Shown here one piece after another: positions 1 to 7,863 of a DNA stretch of 17,845 nucleotides. The notes below the pieces were generated by a model. The model worked only from the letters and a program-made list of their open reading frames with translations, was not told the DNA's origin and did no database searches. Both the position numbers and the translations under genes were made by a program. Numbering within the stretch: the first letter of the stretch is position 1; each line of letters starts with the position of its first letter. This stretch comes from Anaerolineae bacterium (GTDB lineage: Bacteria; Chloroflexota; Anaerolineae; Aggregatilineales; Phototrophicaceae), in contig JANQRM010000336.1 in NCBI GenBank assembly GCA_028284565.1, positions 1 to 17,845 of the forward strand, in the 5' to 3' direction.

Positions 1-269
1 TTGTCATCCGAATCGGGTGCATTGTTGATGGCTTCTTCAGATGACAGGGCGGGTTGGGCTTTATCTGCACGCAAGACATTCCTCAGAGGTAACACAGAAG
101 CCGTGGGTTCGATATGGGAGGTATCAACCGTTTGGAGGTGTTGGAAATAGTCCAAAATATCGGAAAGTTGTGTCCGATAGCGTTCCATTTCATCATCGGA
201 AAGCTCTAGTTTGGCGAGTTCGGCAATCTGGCGGATGGTATCAGGTGTCAGCGTAGACGGTTCTGCCAT
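1..269 (-). CDS. gatC: Aspartyl/glutamyl-tRNA amidotransferase subunit C, partial at the left edge
   Basis: GatC is the small scaffold subunit of the GatCAB complex. The complex converts mischarged Glu-tRNA(Gln) or Asp-tRNA(Asn) to the amidated form in the cytoplasm. Eighty-nine codons are visible, starting at the ATG at 269, and the frame stays open to the window edge. The family usually has about 95-100 residues, so only a few C-terminal residues should be missing. Diagnostic stretches are the N-terminal helix IRQIAELAKLELSDDE, then LDYFQHLQTVDT, then IEPTASVLPLRNVLRAD, and finally NAPDSDD near the edge. This matches the GatC helix-loop-helix followed by the Pro-Thr loop that wraps around GatA. 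A GGGGAAG ribosome-binding sequence lies about 9 bases upstream, and an extended -10 promoter is at 307-337. gatA often follows gatC, but here that would be off the window. Confidence 0.93.
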   Translation of the reverse strand, partial: MAEPSTLTPDTIRQIAELAKLELSDDEMERYRTQLSDILDYFQHLQTVDTSHIEPTASVLPLRNVLRADKAQPALSSEEAINNAPDSDD

Positions 270-306
270 GTGGCGATTCTTCCCCTGTTTGGTCGAAAGC
301 GACCTC

Positions 307-337
307 ATTATAACATAGTTGCTAGGCTGAATTGCAA
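307..337 (-). promoter_or_regulatory. Extended -10 promoter for gatC
   Basis: On the minus strand there is a perfect TATAAT (312 down to 307) preceded by TGT, giving the extended -10 form TGnTATAAT. A TTGCAA -35-like hexamer lies at 337-332 with a 19-base spacer. The long spacer is tolerable because of the extended -10. Predicted transcription starts near 300, leaving a leader of about 30 bases before the gatC ATG. Confidence 0.55.
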
Positions 338-380
338 AAGATTGTTAAAATTTTCGTCCGCACGAAATTAAAAAAACGAT

Positions 381-386
381 TACAAT
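381..386 (+). promoter_or_regulatory. -10-like element for the TrpC-like gene
   Basis: TACAAT (5 of 6 to consensus) lies about 40 bases upstream of the ATG at 425, in the AT-rich divergent gap facing gatC. No convincing -35 is seen at 16-18 bases upstream, so this is a weak prediction. Confidence 0.3.
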
Positions 387-424
387 AGAAACTAATTGAT
401 GCAGGTGTGCAGAATGTAGGGGCT

Positions 425-1204
425 ATGGCAACCGGTAGTCTACAAATCAATCGAGATATTATCCTTGCAACACGCAAACAGTATCTGAATAGTCGTCGTG
501 ATGGCACACCTGTTGAGGCGATATTGGCACTTGCTCAGATGCAACGGCGACCTCGCCCGATTTTTAATACGGTTCAGGAGCTTGACGAAATTCTGCTGAT
601 TGGTCAAGTGAGTTTGACCGAGAAATATGACCCTGTAATGACGGCACTTCGTTTAGAACGGGCGGGCGTAGATGCCGTATCCTTTTTCACGGACCATACA
701 ATTTACTCACGCGATTTGGATGATTTGCTGATGGTCACGCGGGGGGTGCGTCGTTTACCTGTGATATTTCAAAATTATGTATTCGATGAATATGGTGTGA
801 TGGCGGCGCGGGGCGCAGGTGCTTCTTCTGTTGTGGTTTATGCTGATATTTTAGAACCTGATATGCTTCGGCGGGTGGTCTCGATTGCCCAACGTTGGAA
901 AATGTCAGTCGCCGTGCAAATCAGTAGCGAACTGCATTTAGAGCAACTTGCCTCTTTGACTCCGCACGCGGTTTGCATTGGTGATTCAGACGAGGATGAA
1001 CTGGATGATGCCTTTGACAAGCTCGAAGCCTTCCGCGCGCATATCCCGCCCTATTGTAAAGTGATGCTGTCACATGAACTGCGAACATTAGAAGAAGTCG
1101 AAGCGGCAGTCGATGCGGATGTGAATGCGATTTTTGTCACGACACAGGTCTTCGAGGCAGATAACGGTGTGGGGTATATGAATCAAATCTTGGGACGTGA
1201 ATAG
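425..1204 (+). CDS. TrpC-like (indole-3-glycerol phosphate synthase fold) protein lacking catalytic residues
   Basis: The length (259 aa) and overall layout match the (beta/alpha)8 indole-3-glycerol phosphate synthase family. Aligned landmarks, numbered from the GTG at 407, are: DPVMTALRLERAGVDAVSFFTD at 75-96, LPVIFQNYVFDEYGVMAARGAGA at 117-139, ADILEPDMLRRVV at 146-158 and EEVEAAVDADVNAIFV at 229-244. The usual catalytic signatures are missing. The EIK(R)xSPS strand reads LIGQVS, the KDFI lysine is Q122, the VEVH glutamate is Q171, and the INNR asparagine region reads IGDSD. Catalysis of tryptophan synthesis is therefore unlikely, and a binding or regulatory role is inferred. The start is uncertain. 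The ATG at 425 has AGGGG only two bases away, and a GTG at 407 would add six residues. No trp genes are adjacent, and the stop nearly abuts the convergent permease gene. Confidence 0.75.
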   Translation: MATGSLQINRDIILATRKQYLNSRRDGTPVEAILALAQMQRRPRPIFNTVQELDEILLIGQVSLTEKYDPVMTALRLERAGVDAVSFFTDHTIYSRDLDDLLMVTRGVRRLPVIFQNYVFDEYGVMAARGAGASSVVVYADILEPDMLRRVVSIAQRWKMSVAVQISSELHLEQLASLTPHAVCIGDSDEDELDDAFDKLEAFRAHIPPYCKVMLSHELRTLEEVEAAVDADVNAIFVTTQVFEADNGVGYMNQILGRE

Positions 1205-1207
1205 ACC

Positions 1208-1945
1208 TCACGCGCCGATAATTAGCACAACCCCCGCAATTAAGAGCAAGAGTATCATCAGGCGTTCAAATAAGAAGGGGTCAACCCACAAGATAAAGCG
1301 TCGTCCGAGCCAAACACCGACCACCACGAGGGGTGTCAGCCATATCACACTACCGATGCTATTGAGGGTAATCACCTCGTTAATCATCAAACTGGGTAAG
1401 CGAATGATGTTCCCAATCGCAAAGTAGATGAGAGTCGTCGCTGTAAATGCGCGTGGGGATAAGGTGCGTAAAAGCAGTAGATACGCTGTATACGTCGGTC
1501 CACCTGCATTCGCTAAAGCTGACCCTGTCCCCGATACAAAGCCTGCCACATGCCCATGCCAATGTCGATGTTCGTAGCGCATACGCTGTAAGCGGGCTTC
1601 CATGAGTTTGTAGAAGCCAATCAATAACGATGCAATCCCTAGAATGACTCGTAACACATCCCCCGGCAAATTGGCTAGGAGGTATGTTCCCAACACAATA
1701 CCAATGATACCCGCAGGCAAGGTGCGCTTGAGGACATCGGTATCCCATTCTTTCCAATAGGCATAAAGCGAGAGCCAGTCGCCCATCATGAGCAAGGGTA
1801 AGAGCAAGCCCACCGCCACTTGCACCGGCATGAAGATGCTCGTAATCGGCGTGACAATGCCTGCTAATGTGCCACCCAAGCCCCCTTTTGCCAAGCCAAT
1901 GACCAAGGCGGCAATGAGAATGATGGGGAGTTGGTCTTGGGTCAT
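1208..1945 (-). CDS. TSUP / TauE-SafE family membrane permease
   Basis: This is a 245-residue, almost wholly hydrophobic protein with about eight membrane segments. It belongs to the TSUP (TauE/SafE, formerly DUF81) family, whose members export or import sulfite, sulfoacetate, taurine-derived anions or similar organosulfur compounds. The family's duplicated glycine-rich motif is visible twice: GLAKGGLGGTLAGIVTP at about residues 17-33, and GFVSGTGSALANAGGP at about 135-150. The substrate cannot be read from sequence, and no sulfur-metabolism genes are adjacent. I chose the ATG at 1945. A TTG at 1990 is open in frame but would add an atypical hydrophilic extension (MDILLHIANKKDIHT) and lies upstream of the likely promoter at 1983-1988. 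The gene is monocistronic and convergent with the TrpC-like gene, with a 3-base gap. Confidence 0.85.
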   Translation of the reverse strand: MTQDQLPIILIAALVIGLAKGGLGGTLAGIVTPITSIFMPVQVAVGLLLPLLMMGDWLSLYAYWKEWDTDVLKRTLPAGIIGIVLGTYLLANLPGDVLRVILGIASLLIGFYKLMEARLQRMRYEHRHWHGHVAGFVSGTGSALANAGGPTYTAYLLLLRTLSPRAFTATTLIYFAIGNIIRLPSLMINEVITLNSIGSVIWLTPLVVVGVWLGRRFILWVDPFLFERLMILLLLIAGVVLIIGA

Positions 1946-1982
1946 CGTGTGGATATCTTTCTTATTGGCAATGTGTAGGAGT

Positions 1983-1988
1983 ATATCC
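1983..1988 (-). promoter_or_regulatory. -10-like element for the permease gene
   Basis: On the minus strand TATACT (5 of 6) lies about 38 bases ahead of the ATG at 1945. The -35 region is weak (TTTCAG with a 17-base spacer). It helps to decide the permease start, because transcription would begin inside the upstream TTG-initiated frame. Confidence 0.3.
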
Positions 1989-2069
1989 AATCGGATTGAT
2001 GGCTGAAAAGAGACAAGCTGAAATGGTTGTCATCTCGACTTTGAACTTCTATCGCATAGGCTCGTCTTG

Positions 2070-2075
2070 TATACT
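2070..2075 (+). promoter_or_regulatory. -10-like element for the ABC-F gene
   Basis: TATACT lies about 50 bases ahead of the ABC-F start codon. No good -35 is found at normal spacing (TTGAAC at 2041-2046 is 23 bases away), so the call is tentative. Confidence 0.3.
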
Positions 2076-2126
2076 GGGTAAAGACGGTTCACTAAGGCTA
2101 TTCATCCAACAAAGACCAACATCGTT

Positions 2127-4016
2127 ATGTCACTACTCACAGCCCACAACCTGAGCAAGTTTTATGGCGGGGATGAAGTCTTCTCCGATATTGCGCTCGA
2201 AGTTCCCCAGAAAGCACGCATAACCCTAGTCGGACCCAATGGGGCAGGCAAGACCACGCTGATTAATCTTCTTGCAGGTATCGATCTCCCGACACAGGGG
2301 GACATCCACATCGCCAAAAACACACGCATTGCTTATTTGCCACAACGCCCCGAACTCGTGGGAAGTCATTCTTTGTGGGAAGAACAATTGGGAGCTGTGT
2401 CACACCTCTTGGATATGGAAGTTCGTCTCCATCAGCTGACTGAATGGATGAGCGACCCCGACAAAGCCGACTCTGCCCTCGAAGAATACACAGCGTTACA
2501 GATGGAGTTTGAGCGTCTGGGAGGCTACAACTACGAGACCCACATCAAGATGGTGCTGAGTGGCGTGGGCTTTGATGAAGATGATTATGATGCACCGCTA
2601 ACGCAACTCTCTGGTGGACAAAAAACGCGCGCCTTGCTTGCCCGATTGCTCCTCGAAGAACCCGATTTACTGATTTTGGATGAGCCAACGAATCATCTCG
2701 ATATATATGCGGTGGAATGGCTCGAAAATTTCTTGAAAGGGTTTCCGGGTGCTGTCTTAGCTGTGAGTCATGACCGCTACTTTGTGGATAACATGGCGAC
2801 GACGATTTGGGAACTCGAATTCCGCAACTTAGAGACCTATCGCGGGAATTACACACATTATCTGCAACAGCGTGAAGAACGGCGTGAACTCTTGCAGAAG
2901 CGATTTGAGGAGCAACAAGCCTTTATCTCCAAAGAGATGGATTACATTCGCAAGCACATGGGCAGTCGCTGGACAGCCCAAGCCAAAGGCCGCCTGAAGA
3001 AGCTGGAAACAATGAAGAAGCGGGGTAAAATCATCGACCATGCGCCCAAAAATCGCAAAGCCATGAACCTCAATATTCAAACCAACCTCCGCAGTGGGGA
3101 TAAGGTGCTGATGACAAAGGACTTGCAGGTGGGCTATGATGCGGCGCTGACGACTGTGCCGAATCGCGTGGTCTATCGTGGGGATGTGGTGGCGATTATC
3201 GGACCTAATGGCGCAGGTAAGACGACTCTACTCAAGACGCTCATCGGTGATTTACCCCCTCTGGCTGGCGAATCCCGATTGGGCGCGAATGTGCAAATCG
3301 GCTACTTCGCCCAAGCACATGAATTGCTCAACCCCAACAACACGATTGTCGAGGAGATACGCGCCATCAAAGACATGCCGATTGGCGAAGCCCGTAATTA
3401 TCTGGGGCGATTTTTGTTTTCGGGGGATGATGTCTTTCGTCCGATAGATACTTTATCGGGTGGAGAACGGGGACGAGTCGCGTTAGCCAAGTTGGCGTTG
3501 CAGGGGGCGAATCTGCTTCTATTGGATGAGCCGACGAACCATCTCGACATCGACAGCCAAGAGATATTGCAAGCGGTTCTCACCGATTTTGGAGGGACAA
3601 TTCTGCTCGTGAGTCATGATCGCTATTTGATAGATGCTCTCGCCACGCAAATCTGGGCAATTGAATCAGATGAGTTGAATGTCTTTGAAGGAACGTATCA
3701 GGAATATGTCACGGCGCGCAATCAAAAACGCCTCGAATCGGAACAAGCCAAAAACAATCATCATGCGATAACTCAACAACCCATCACCCGCGAGAAGAAG
3801 CAGGGACTCAATCCGCATGAACGCAGGATTCGGCTGGCAGAACTGGAAGCCACGATTGAATCGCTTGAAGCTGACCTCGACTCGCTGACTCAAGCCATCG
3901 CCGAAGCTAGTGAAGGAGGGGATAGCGATGCTGTGCGCGATTTGGGCGAACAATACACCACAACTCAGCAAGAACTCGAATCCACAATGGATGAATGGGA
4001 ACAATTGGCAGAGTAA
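2127..4016 (+). CDS. ABC-F family ATPase (ribosome-associated, Uup/YdiF-like)
   Basis: This is a soluble protein of 629 aa with two ABC ATPase domains and no membrane segments, which is typical of ABC-F translation factors that bind the ribosomal E site. Domain 1 has Walker A GPNGAGKTT at 36-44, signature LSGGQKTR at 161-168, Walker B LLILDEPTNHLD at 181-192 and the switch SHDRY at 214-218. The basic, charged inter-domain linker (P-site tip region) spans about 245-310 and includes RKHMGSRWTAQAKGRLKKL. Domain 2 has GPNGAGKTT at 359-367, LSGGERGR at 443-450, LLLLDEPTNHLD at 463-474 and SHDRY at 496-500. The C-terminal ~60 residues are Glu/Leu-rich and look like a coiled coil, as in Uup and many YdiF-like proteins. 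Both ATPase sites look intact. A housekeeping translation role is more likely than antibiotic resistance, but the subfamily is unassigned. There is no clear Shine-Dalgarno sequence. Confidence 0.95.
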   Translation: MSLLTAHNLSKFYGGDEVFSDIALEVPQKARITLVGPNGAGKTTLINLLAGIDLPTQGDIHIAKNTRIAYLPQRPELVGSHSLWEEQLGAVSHLLDMEVRLHQLTEWMSDPDKADSALEEYTALQMEFERLGGYNYETHIKMVLSGVGFDEDDYDAPLTQLSGGQKTRALLARLLLEEPDLLILDEPTNHLDIYAVEWLENFLKGFPGAVLAVSHDRYFVDNMATTIWELEFRNLETYRGNYTHYLQQREERRELLQKRFEEQQAFISKEMDYIRKHMGSRWTAQAKGRLKKLETMKKRGKIIDHAPKNRKAMNLNIQTNLRSGDKVLMTKDLQVGYDAALTTVPNRVVYRGDVVAIIGPNGAGKTTLLKTLIGDLPPLAGESRLGANVQIGYFAQAHELLNPNNTIVEEIRAIKDMPIGEARNYLGRFLFSGDDVFRPIDTLSGGERGRVALAKLALQGANLLLLDEPTNHLDIDSQEILQAVLTDFGGTILLVSHDRYLIDALATQIWAIESDELNVFEGTYQEYVTARNQKRLESEQAKNNHHAITQQPITREKKQGLNPHERRIRLAELEATIESLEADLDSLTQAIAEASEGGDSDAVRDLGEQYTTTQQELESTMDEWEQLAE

Positions 4017-4025
4017 GCTCAAGAG

Positions 4026-6521
4026 CTACCGTAGAATCAACATATCATCGAGTACGGTTTCACCATCTTGCAAGACGGATAAGCGTTCAATCTGTGTCTC
4101 ACTAATGAAGCGATACAAACCGAGTGCAATTGATTCGGGTGGTGCGGTGCTGTCGTTCAACTCCAGTGTATGTTCAGTCGTGAAGGTCATCCCCGCTTGC
4201 CATGTATGCGTTGGATAGCCTTCCAGTGGGCGACCATCATATTGGGTGATGATTTCCCCAGCTTCATCGCGCAGATGAATAAACATGGACACATCATCTA
4301 TGGGTGGTGCGAGGACTTCCCATGCGAGTTGGATGGTCATCGTATTGTCTGTTGTCTGTGTGCCGATGGCAGATAGGCGAATGGTCTCGTCAAAGGTGGC
4401 ATCTAGCACTTGGGCTTCAGTCGATAGATTGACCGTCGATGGCTCACCGACAAAACTCCGTCCAATCATCAGATAATCGTCTGCTTGACGGACGGGCGCG
4501 CGATAGTTCCATGCTACCGGAGTCGGATTGCGGAAGTCGTTGGGTTGCTTGTGGACATTGAGCATCCACCAATAGCCCCCCTCTGGGACATCCTCGAAGA
4601 TTTTGACGAAGCGCATCTCCGCATAGACCTCGCCTGCTTGCCACATGGGAGTCGGCGCAATGTCGAAGAAGATGGGATTGAACTGCTCAAATTGCCGACC
4701 ATAGGACACTTGATTGGGATTCCAAAATTGAATCATCGCCGAATAATCCGTCGCAGTTTCATCACGTAAACGCCAATAGAGGATGATGGGATTCCACTCA
4801 TCAAAGCGGATGTCATCTGGCACGATCGCATCCAAGAGTTCGAGGTTCTCCTCAAAAACAGCCAAAGGTTCGGCATCGGATAAATCCTGATACAGCATCG
4901 CCTCAGTTATGGGATTGTTATCGGCAGAAACGGGCAGATGATGCAACAATTCAGTCCCATTCACATCGACCAATGTCTCTCCATGTGCAATGACTTGGAT
5001 TTCGATAGTTTGGCGATCAGCTGGATTCATCGGTGGGAGAATCACCATTGTGTCTTCATCGGGCAGGAGCAAGACATACCCCTGTGGCTGATTGACGAGG
5101 GGTGTGCCATACCAGCTATCGTAGAGCGCGAGGATGTCACCATCAGGTAGCGATTCTCCGGCATAAGCGCGGACGTTGGGATAATGGGTCGGGCGTAGAT
5201 AGGCGGCAACGGTGCGGAAATTGAGATATTCCATCGGCACATAGAGGGGTGTTTCGGCTTGGCGAATAAACTCAATCTGGTCACGAATGAGCAAGAAGGT
5301 CAAGCCATCATAAATGCGTTCTCGGCTGTGCATCTTCTCCCAATGCGCGTTGATATGCATCACCGAAAAGCCAATTGTGAATAGCATCAGTCCGGCGACG
5401 AGTGTGTAGACAATTGTTTTGCCAGTTCGTCTAACAATGAGGTTGATGATGACACCCAATCCATAAGCTGTTAGGATGGCGAGTGGGGCGAAGACTCCCA
5501 CCGAGCGAATCGCCTCTTCGGGTTGGGAGGTCAGCGCAGGCGGGAGCATCATCGCCAACCAGACGAGCAAGAGAGCTAGGATAAATTTGTCCCGCTTGAT
5601 GATTGACTGATACATTCCTACCAACAGTCCCACGACAAAAAACAGCACCAACACCGGATTAAGGAAGGCGACATCCTGTGTGTTGTAATTGGGGACGAAG
5701 TAATCATTCGGCAGGAAGATGAGGCTCAGTTCGCGCCAGAATTGGTCGAGATAGACACCCAGATTGATTGCCGACGATGCTTCTCCGCCTTCCCCAAAAT
5801 CTTGCAAGCGGGTCGATAACCAATTGGGGACATTCAGATAGAGATAAAACCATGGGATTGCAAACAAGCCAATGGGGGTTGCGGTTAGGATGAATTGTCG
5901 GAGATAAAATCCCTGCCGTTTTATCAACCACGCCAGCAAAATGACAGTCAAGATAGCGATGGGTAAAAAGGGACCTGCCAGATACAGGATTGCTCCCCAG
6001 CCGGCAATGATTCCGGTGACCATAGCATATTTTAATTTCAGAGTACGCCATGCCCATGCCAACGCCCAGAGCGAAAAGGTCGTCATAGGGATGAGTGCAT
6101 TTGCTCGATAAATCTCCCGCCCGATGATGAGTGTCGCTGGAATGATGGTGACGATGATTCCTGCCACAAACGTGATGACATCACGCTGAGGATGTCGCCA
6201 GAAGAGTACCCGACATGCGCCTATCGTCGTTGCCACTGCGAAGACATTCAGCATGACGGAGTACCAGCGCATCGTGAAAATGCTAATCCCCACGAATTGC
6301 CCGACCACTGCCCGCATCATGGGGTCAAAGGGTTCCGGCGCGCCCTCATAGTACATGGGATAGCCATAGCCCTCCGCGAACCGCCATTGGCGAATCATTT
6401 GTTGGGCTTCATCAGGATGCAAGCCCGCCGGAAGCGTCGGCAAGTCGATGATTCGCAAGGCAAAGCCGAGCAAAACGGGAAACACAAAGAGGAGCAGGGT
6501 ATGGCGTTTGGGTGATTTCAT
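4026..6521 (-). CDS. GT-C type membrane glycosyltransferase-like protein with C-terminal beta module
   Basis: This 831-aa protein has roughly ten or more membrane helices in residues 8-390, followed by a large soluble part. The first extracytoplasmic loop has LPAGLHPDEAQQ (HPDEA at 35-39). It matches the acidic D/E motif that binds the polyprenyl-phosphate sugar donor in GT39/GT83-like PMT and ArnT enzymes. The C-terminal ~430 residues are hydrophilic and predicted to lie outside the membrane. They end in a beta-rich module (FIHLRDEAGEIITQYDGRPL from residue 747) that is also found at the end of the second membrane glycosyltransferase here. The acceptor is unknown. Either envelope polysaccharide or protein glycosylation would fit. 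A -10 element 8 bases before the ATG implies a nearly leaderless transcript. The stop lies 9 bases from the convergent ABC-F stop. Confidence 0.8.
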   Translation of the reverse strand: MKSPKRHTLLLFVFPVLLGFALRIIDLPTLPAGLHPDEAQQMIRQWRFAEGYGYPMYYEGAPEPFDPMMRAVVGQFVGISIFTMRWYSVMLNVFAVATTIGACRVLFWRHPQRDVITFVAGIIVTIIPATLIIGREIYRANALIPMTTFSLWALAWAWRTLKLKYAMVTGIIAGWGAILYLAGPFLPIAILTVILLAWLIKRQGFYLRQFILTATPIGLFAIPWFYLYLNVPNWLSTRLQDFGEGGEASSAINLGVYLDQFWRELSLIFLPNDYFVPNYNTQDVAFLNPVLVLFFVVGLLVGMYQSIIKRDKFILALLLVWLAMMLPPALTSQPEEAIRSVGVFAPLAILTAYGLGVIINLIVRRTGKTIVYTLVAGLMLFTIGFSVMHINAHWEKMHSRERIYDGLTFLLIRDQIEFIRQAETPLYVPMEYLNFRTVAAYLRPTHYPNVRAYAGESLPDGDILALYDSWYGTPLVNQPQGYVLLLPDEDTMVILPPMNPADRQTIEIQVIAHGETLVDVNGTELLHHLPVSADNNPITEAMLYQDLSDAEPLAVFEENLELLDAIVPDDIRFDEWNPIILYWRLRDETATDYSAMIQFWNPNQVSYGRQFEQFNPIFFDIAPTPMWQAGEVYAEMRFVKIFEDVPEGGYWWMLNVHKQPNDFRNPTPVAWNYRAPVRQADDYLMIGRSFVGEPSTVNLSTEAQVLDATFDETIRLSAIGTQTTDNTMTIQLAWEVLAPPIDDVSMFIHLRDEAGEIITQYDGRPLEGYPTHTWQAGMTFTTEHTLELNDSTAPPESIALGLYRFISETQIERLSVLQDGETVLDDMLILR

Positions 6522-6529
6522 GGCGAGGG

Positions 6530-6557
6530 ATTATAGCAACCGCCACCATCACGTCGA
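6530..6557 (-). promoter_or_regulatory. Promoter immediately before the GT-C start (leaderless mRNA predicted)
   Basis: On the minus strand a perfect TATAAT (6535-6530) has TCGACG (4 of 6 to TTGACA) 16 bases upstream at 6557-6552. Only eight bases separate the -10 from the ATG at 6521, so transcription would start at or within a couple of bases of the start codon. There is no Shine-Dalgarno sequence, which fits. The promoter sits in the 51-base gap after the DUF4240 gene. Confidence 0.5.
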
Positions 6558-6572
6558 GAATCAAATCATGAC

Positions 6573-7091
6573 TTAATCGTCATCTATGCCAATCTTTGCT
6601 GCTAGTCGCGGGAACATCTTTATCAATTCATCTTCATCATCGACCAATTCACCAACCAGTTCGGTGCGGTTGGTGGGAGTCATGGGGAATTCTTCGCCTG
6701 TTTTTTGTTGATAGGCATCGTAGACGATGTAGGCAAATTCTTCATATTCCAATTCATAATCGTCCCAATGCCGTTCCTCAATGACATCTGCCAGATTATC
6801 CGGGTCAGCGAGGGCGTTCTCATAGACGGTCTTGCCCATCGAAATCAGCCAACTCCTGACATCCATAAAGGCATCATCCCCGCACCCAGACAGTACTAGG
6901 TACGCCGCATTCCAAAGTGATGCTTGATTGGCTTTGTTGTGTAAATCATGGAAGATTTTGTCGTAAGCGATCATGTCGGCTTTTGACAATTTGGCGAGTG
7001 CGTCCGTTAGAGCTTGAGTTTGTGCATCGCGGTCATTGGGATGTTGATTCCGTGCATCGTCGATTAATGTCCAAAATTGTGCTTCATTCAT
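6573..7091 (-). CDS. DUF4240 domain-containing protein
   Basis: This is a small, acidic, soluble protein of 172 aa. The order of features matches the DUF4240 family: an N-terminal FWTLIDDARN helix, a central LWNAAYLVLSGCGDDAFMDVRSWLISMGK segment, then VYENALADPDNLAD. The Gly-Cys-Gly-Asp-Asp-x-Phe turn and the RSWLI(S/A)xG stretch are the most characteristic parts. The family has no established activity. The start is the ATG at 7091, because GAGGG lies six bases upstream. Another in-frame ATG at 7106 would place that GAGGG inside the coding region. The gene lies upstream of the GT-C gene on the same strand, but the latter appears to have its own promoter. Confidence 0.85.
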   Translation of the reverse strand: MNEAQFWTLIDDARNQHPNDRDAQTQALTDALAKLSKADMIAYDKIFHDLHNKANQASLWNAAYLVLSGCGDDAFMDVRSWLISMGKTVYENALADPDNLADVIEERHWDDYELEYEEFAYIVYDAYQQKTGEEFPMTPTNRTELVGELVDDEDELIKMFPRLAAKIGIDDD

Positions 7092-7118
7092 GCTGTTCCC
7101 TCGCATTCAATTTTAGGT

Positions 7119-7124
7119 ATTATA
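7119..7124 (-). promoter_or_regulatory. -10 element for the DUF4240 gene
   Basis: A perfect minus-strand TATAAT lies 27 bases upstream of the ATG at 7091, giving a leader of about 20 bases that includes GAGGG. No good -35 is present. The divergent SDR gene starts 35 bases to the right, so both promoters must share this short gap. Confidence 0.4.
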
Positions 7125-7158
7125 AGTTATCGTCTAATCAAATGGATATGGAATGTTC

Positions 7159-7854
7159 ATGAGTGACCAACCCCTTGTTCTCGTGACGGGAGCGAATCGT
7201 GGAATTGGCAAAGAAGTCAGTCGGCAGATGGCACAAGCGGGTTATCGTGTCTTATTGACTGCACGACGCATCGAGAAAGCGCAATCTGCGATTGATGAAC
7301 TGAGTCTCGATAATCTCATTCCAGCGCAATTGGATGTCAGTGACTCTGATAGTATTGATCAACTTAGGCAAGGTGTGGAATATGAATTTGGACGTTTAGA
7401 TGTCCTGATTAACAACGCCGCCATTCATTATGATTCGTGGCAAAAAGCGGTGAATGCTGATTTCAAGACCGTCCAAGAAGCCGTCGAGACCAATACTTAT
7501 GGTCCGTGGCGGATGATTCAAACCTTCCTCCCACTCCTTCGCAAGAGTGAGCATCCACGGATTGTCAATGTCAGCAGTGGCGCGGGGTCGCTCAATGAAA
7601 TGGGTGGTGGCACGCCTGCTTATAGCCTAACCAAAGCCGCGCTTAATGCCCTCACACGGATGTTTGCCTCTGAATTGCGGAGCGATGGCATTCTTGTCAA
7701 TTCCATCTGTCCCGGCTGGGTGGCAACGGATATGGGCGGGTCAGGGGGTCGTCCAGTCGCCGATGGGGCAAAAGGCATTGTGTGGGCGGCAAGCCTCCCC
7801 GATGATGGTCCCACAGGCGGGTTCTTCCGAGATGAGCAACTCATTGCATGGTAA
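7159..7854 (+). CDS. Short-chain dehydrogenase/reductase, carbonyl-reductase-like
   Basis: This is a classical SDR of 231 aa. The Rossmann cofactor motif TGANRGIG is at about 10-17, with TARR after beta-2 suggesting NADP(H) preference. LINNAA follows at about 83-88, the active-site Asn in VETNTYG at 112, the catalytic Ser in NVSSG at 139-140, and YSLTK gives Tyr155 and Lys159. CPGWVATDMGG followed by ADGAKGIVWAASLP resembles the CBR1-like/plant (+)-neomenthol dehydrogenase subgroup. The substrate is probably a small carbonyl compound, but this is inferred. The preferred start is the ATG at 7159 (GGAA five bases upstream). The in-frame ATG at 7153 would add two residues. The gene is convergent with the metalloprotease gene, with a 9-base gap. 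Confidence 0.92.
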   Translation: MSDQPLVLVTGANRGIGKEVSRQMAQAGYRVLLTARRIEKAQSAIDELSLDNLIPAQLDVSDSDSIDQLRQGVEYEFGRLDVLINNAAIHYDSWQKAVNADFKTVQEAVETNTYGPWRMIQTFLPLLRKSEHPRIVNVSSGAGSLNEMGGGTPAYSLTKAALNALTRMFASELRSDGILVNSICPGWVATDMGGSGGRPVADGAKGIVWAASLPDDGPTGGFFRDEQLIAW

Positions 7855-7863
7855 TTGATGGGT

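Noticed and set aside
41..256. A 71-codon plus-strand frame at the left edge
   Set aside because: The opposite strand encodes GatC with clear family motifs, so this frame is a shadow.
1946..1990. An N-terminal extension of the TSUP permease from a TTG
   Set aside because: It has no Shine-Dalgarno and a hydrophilic extension unlike the family, and the likely -10 element lies inside it.
2127..4016. The ABC-F protein as an antibiotic-resistance determinant
   Set aside because: It shows the general two-domain pattern with C-terminal coiled coil shared with housekeeping Uup/YdiF-like proteins, and no mobile element or resistance context is present.
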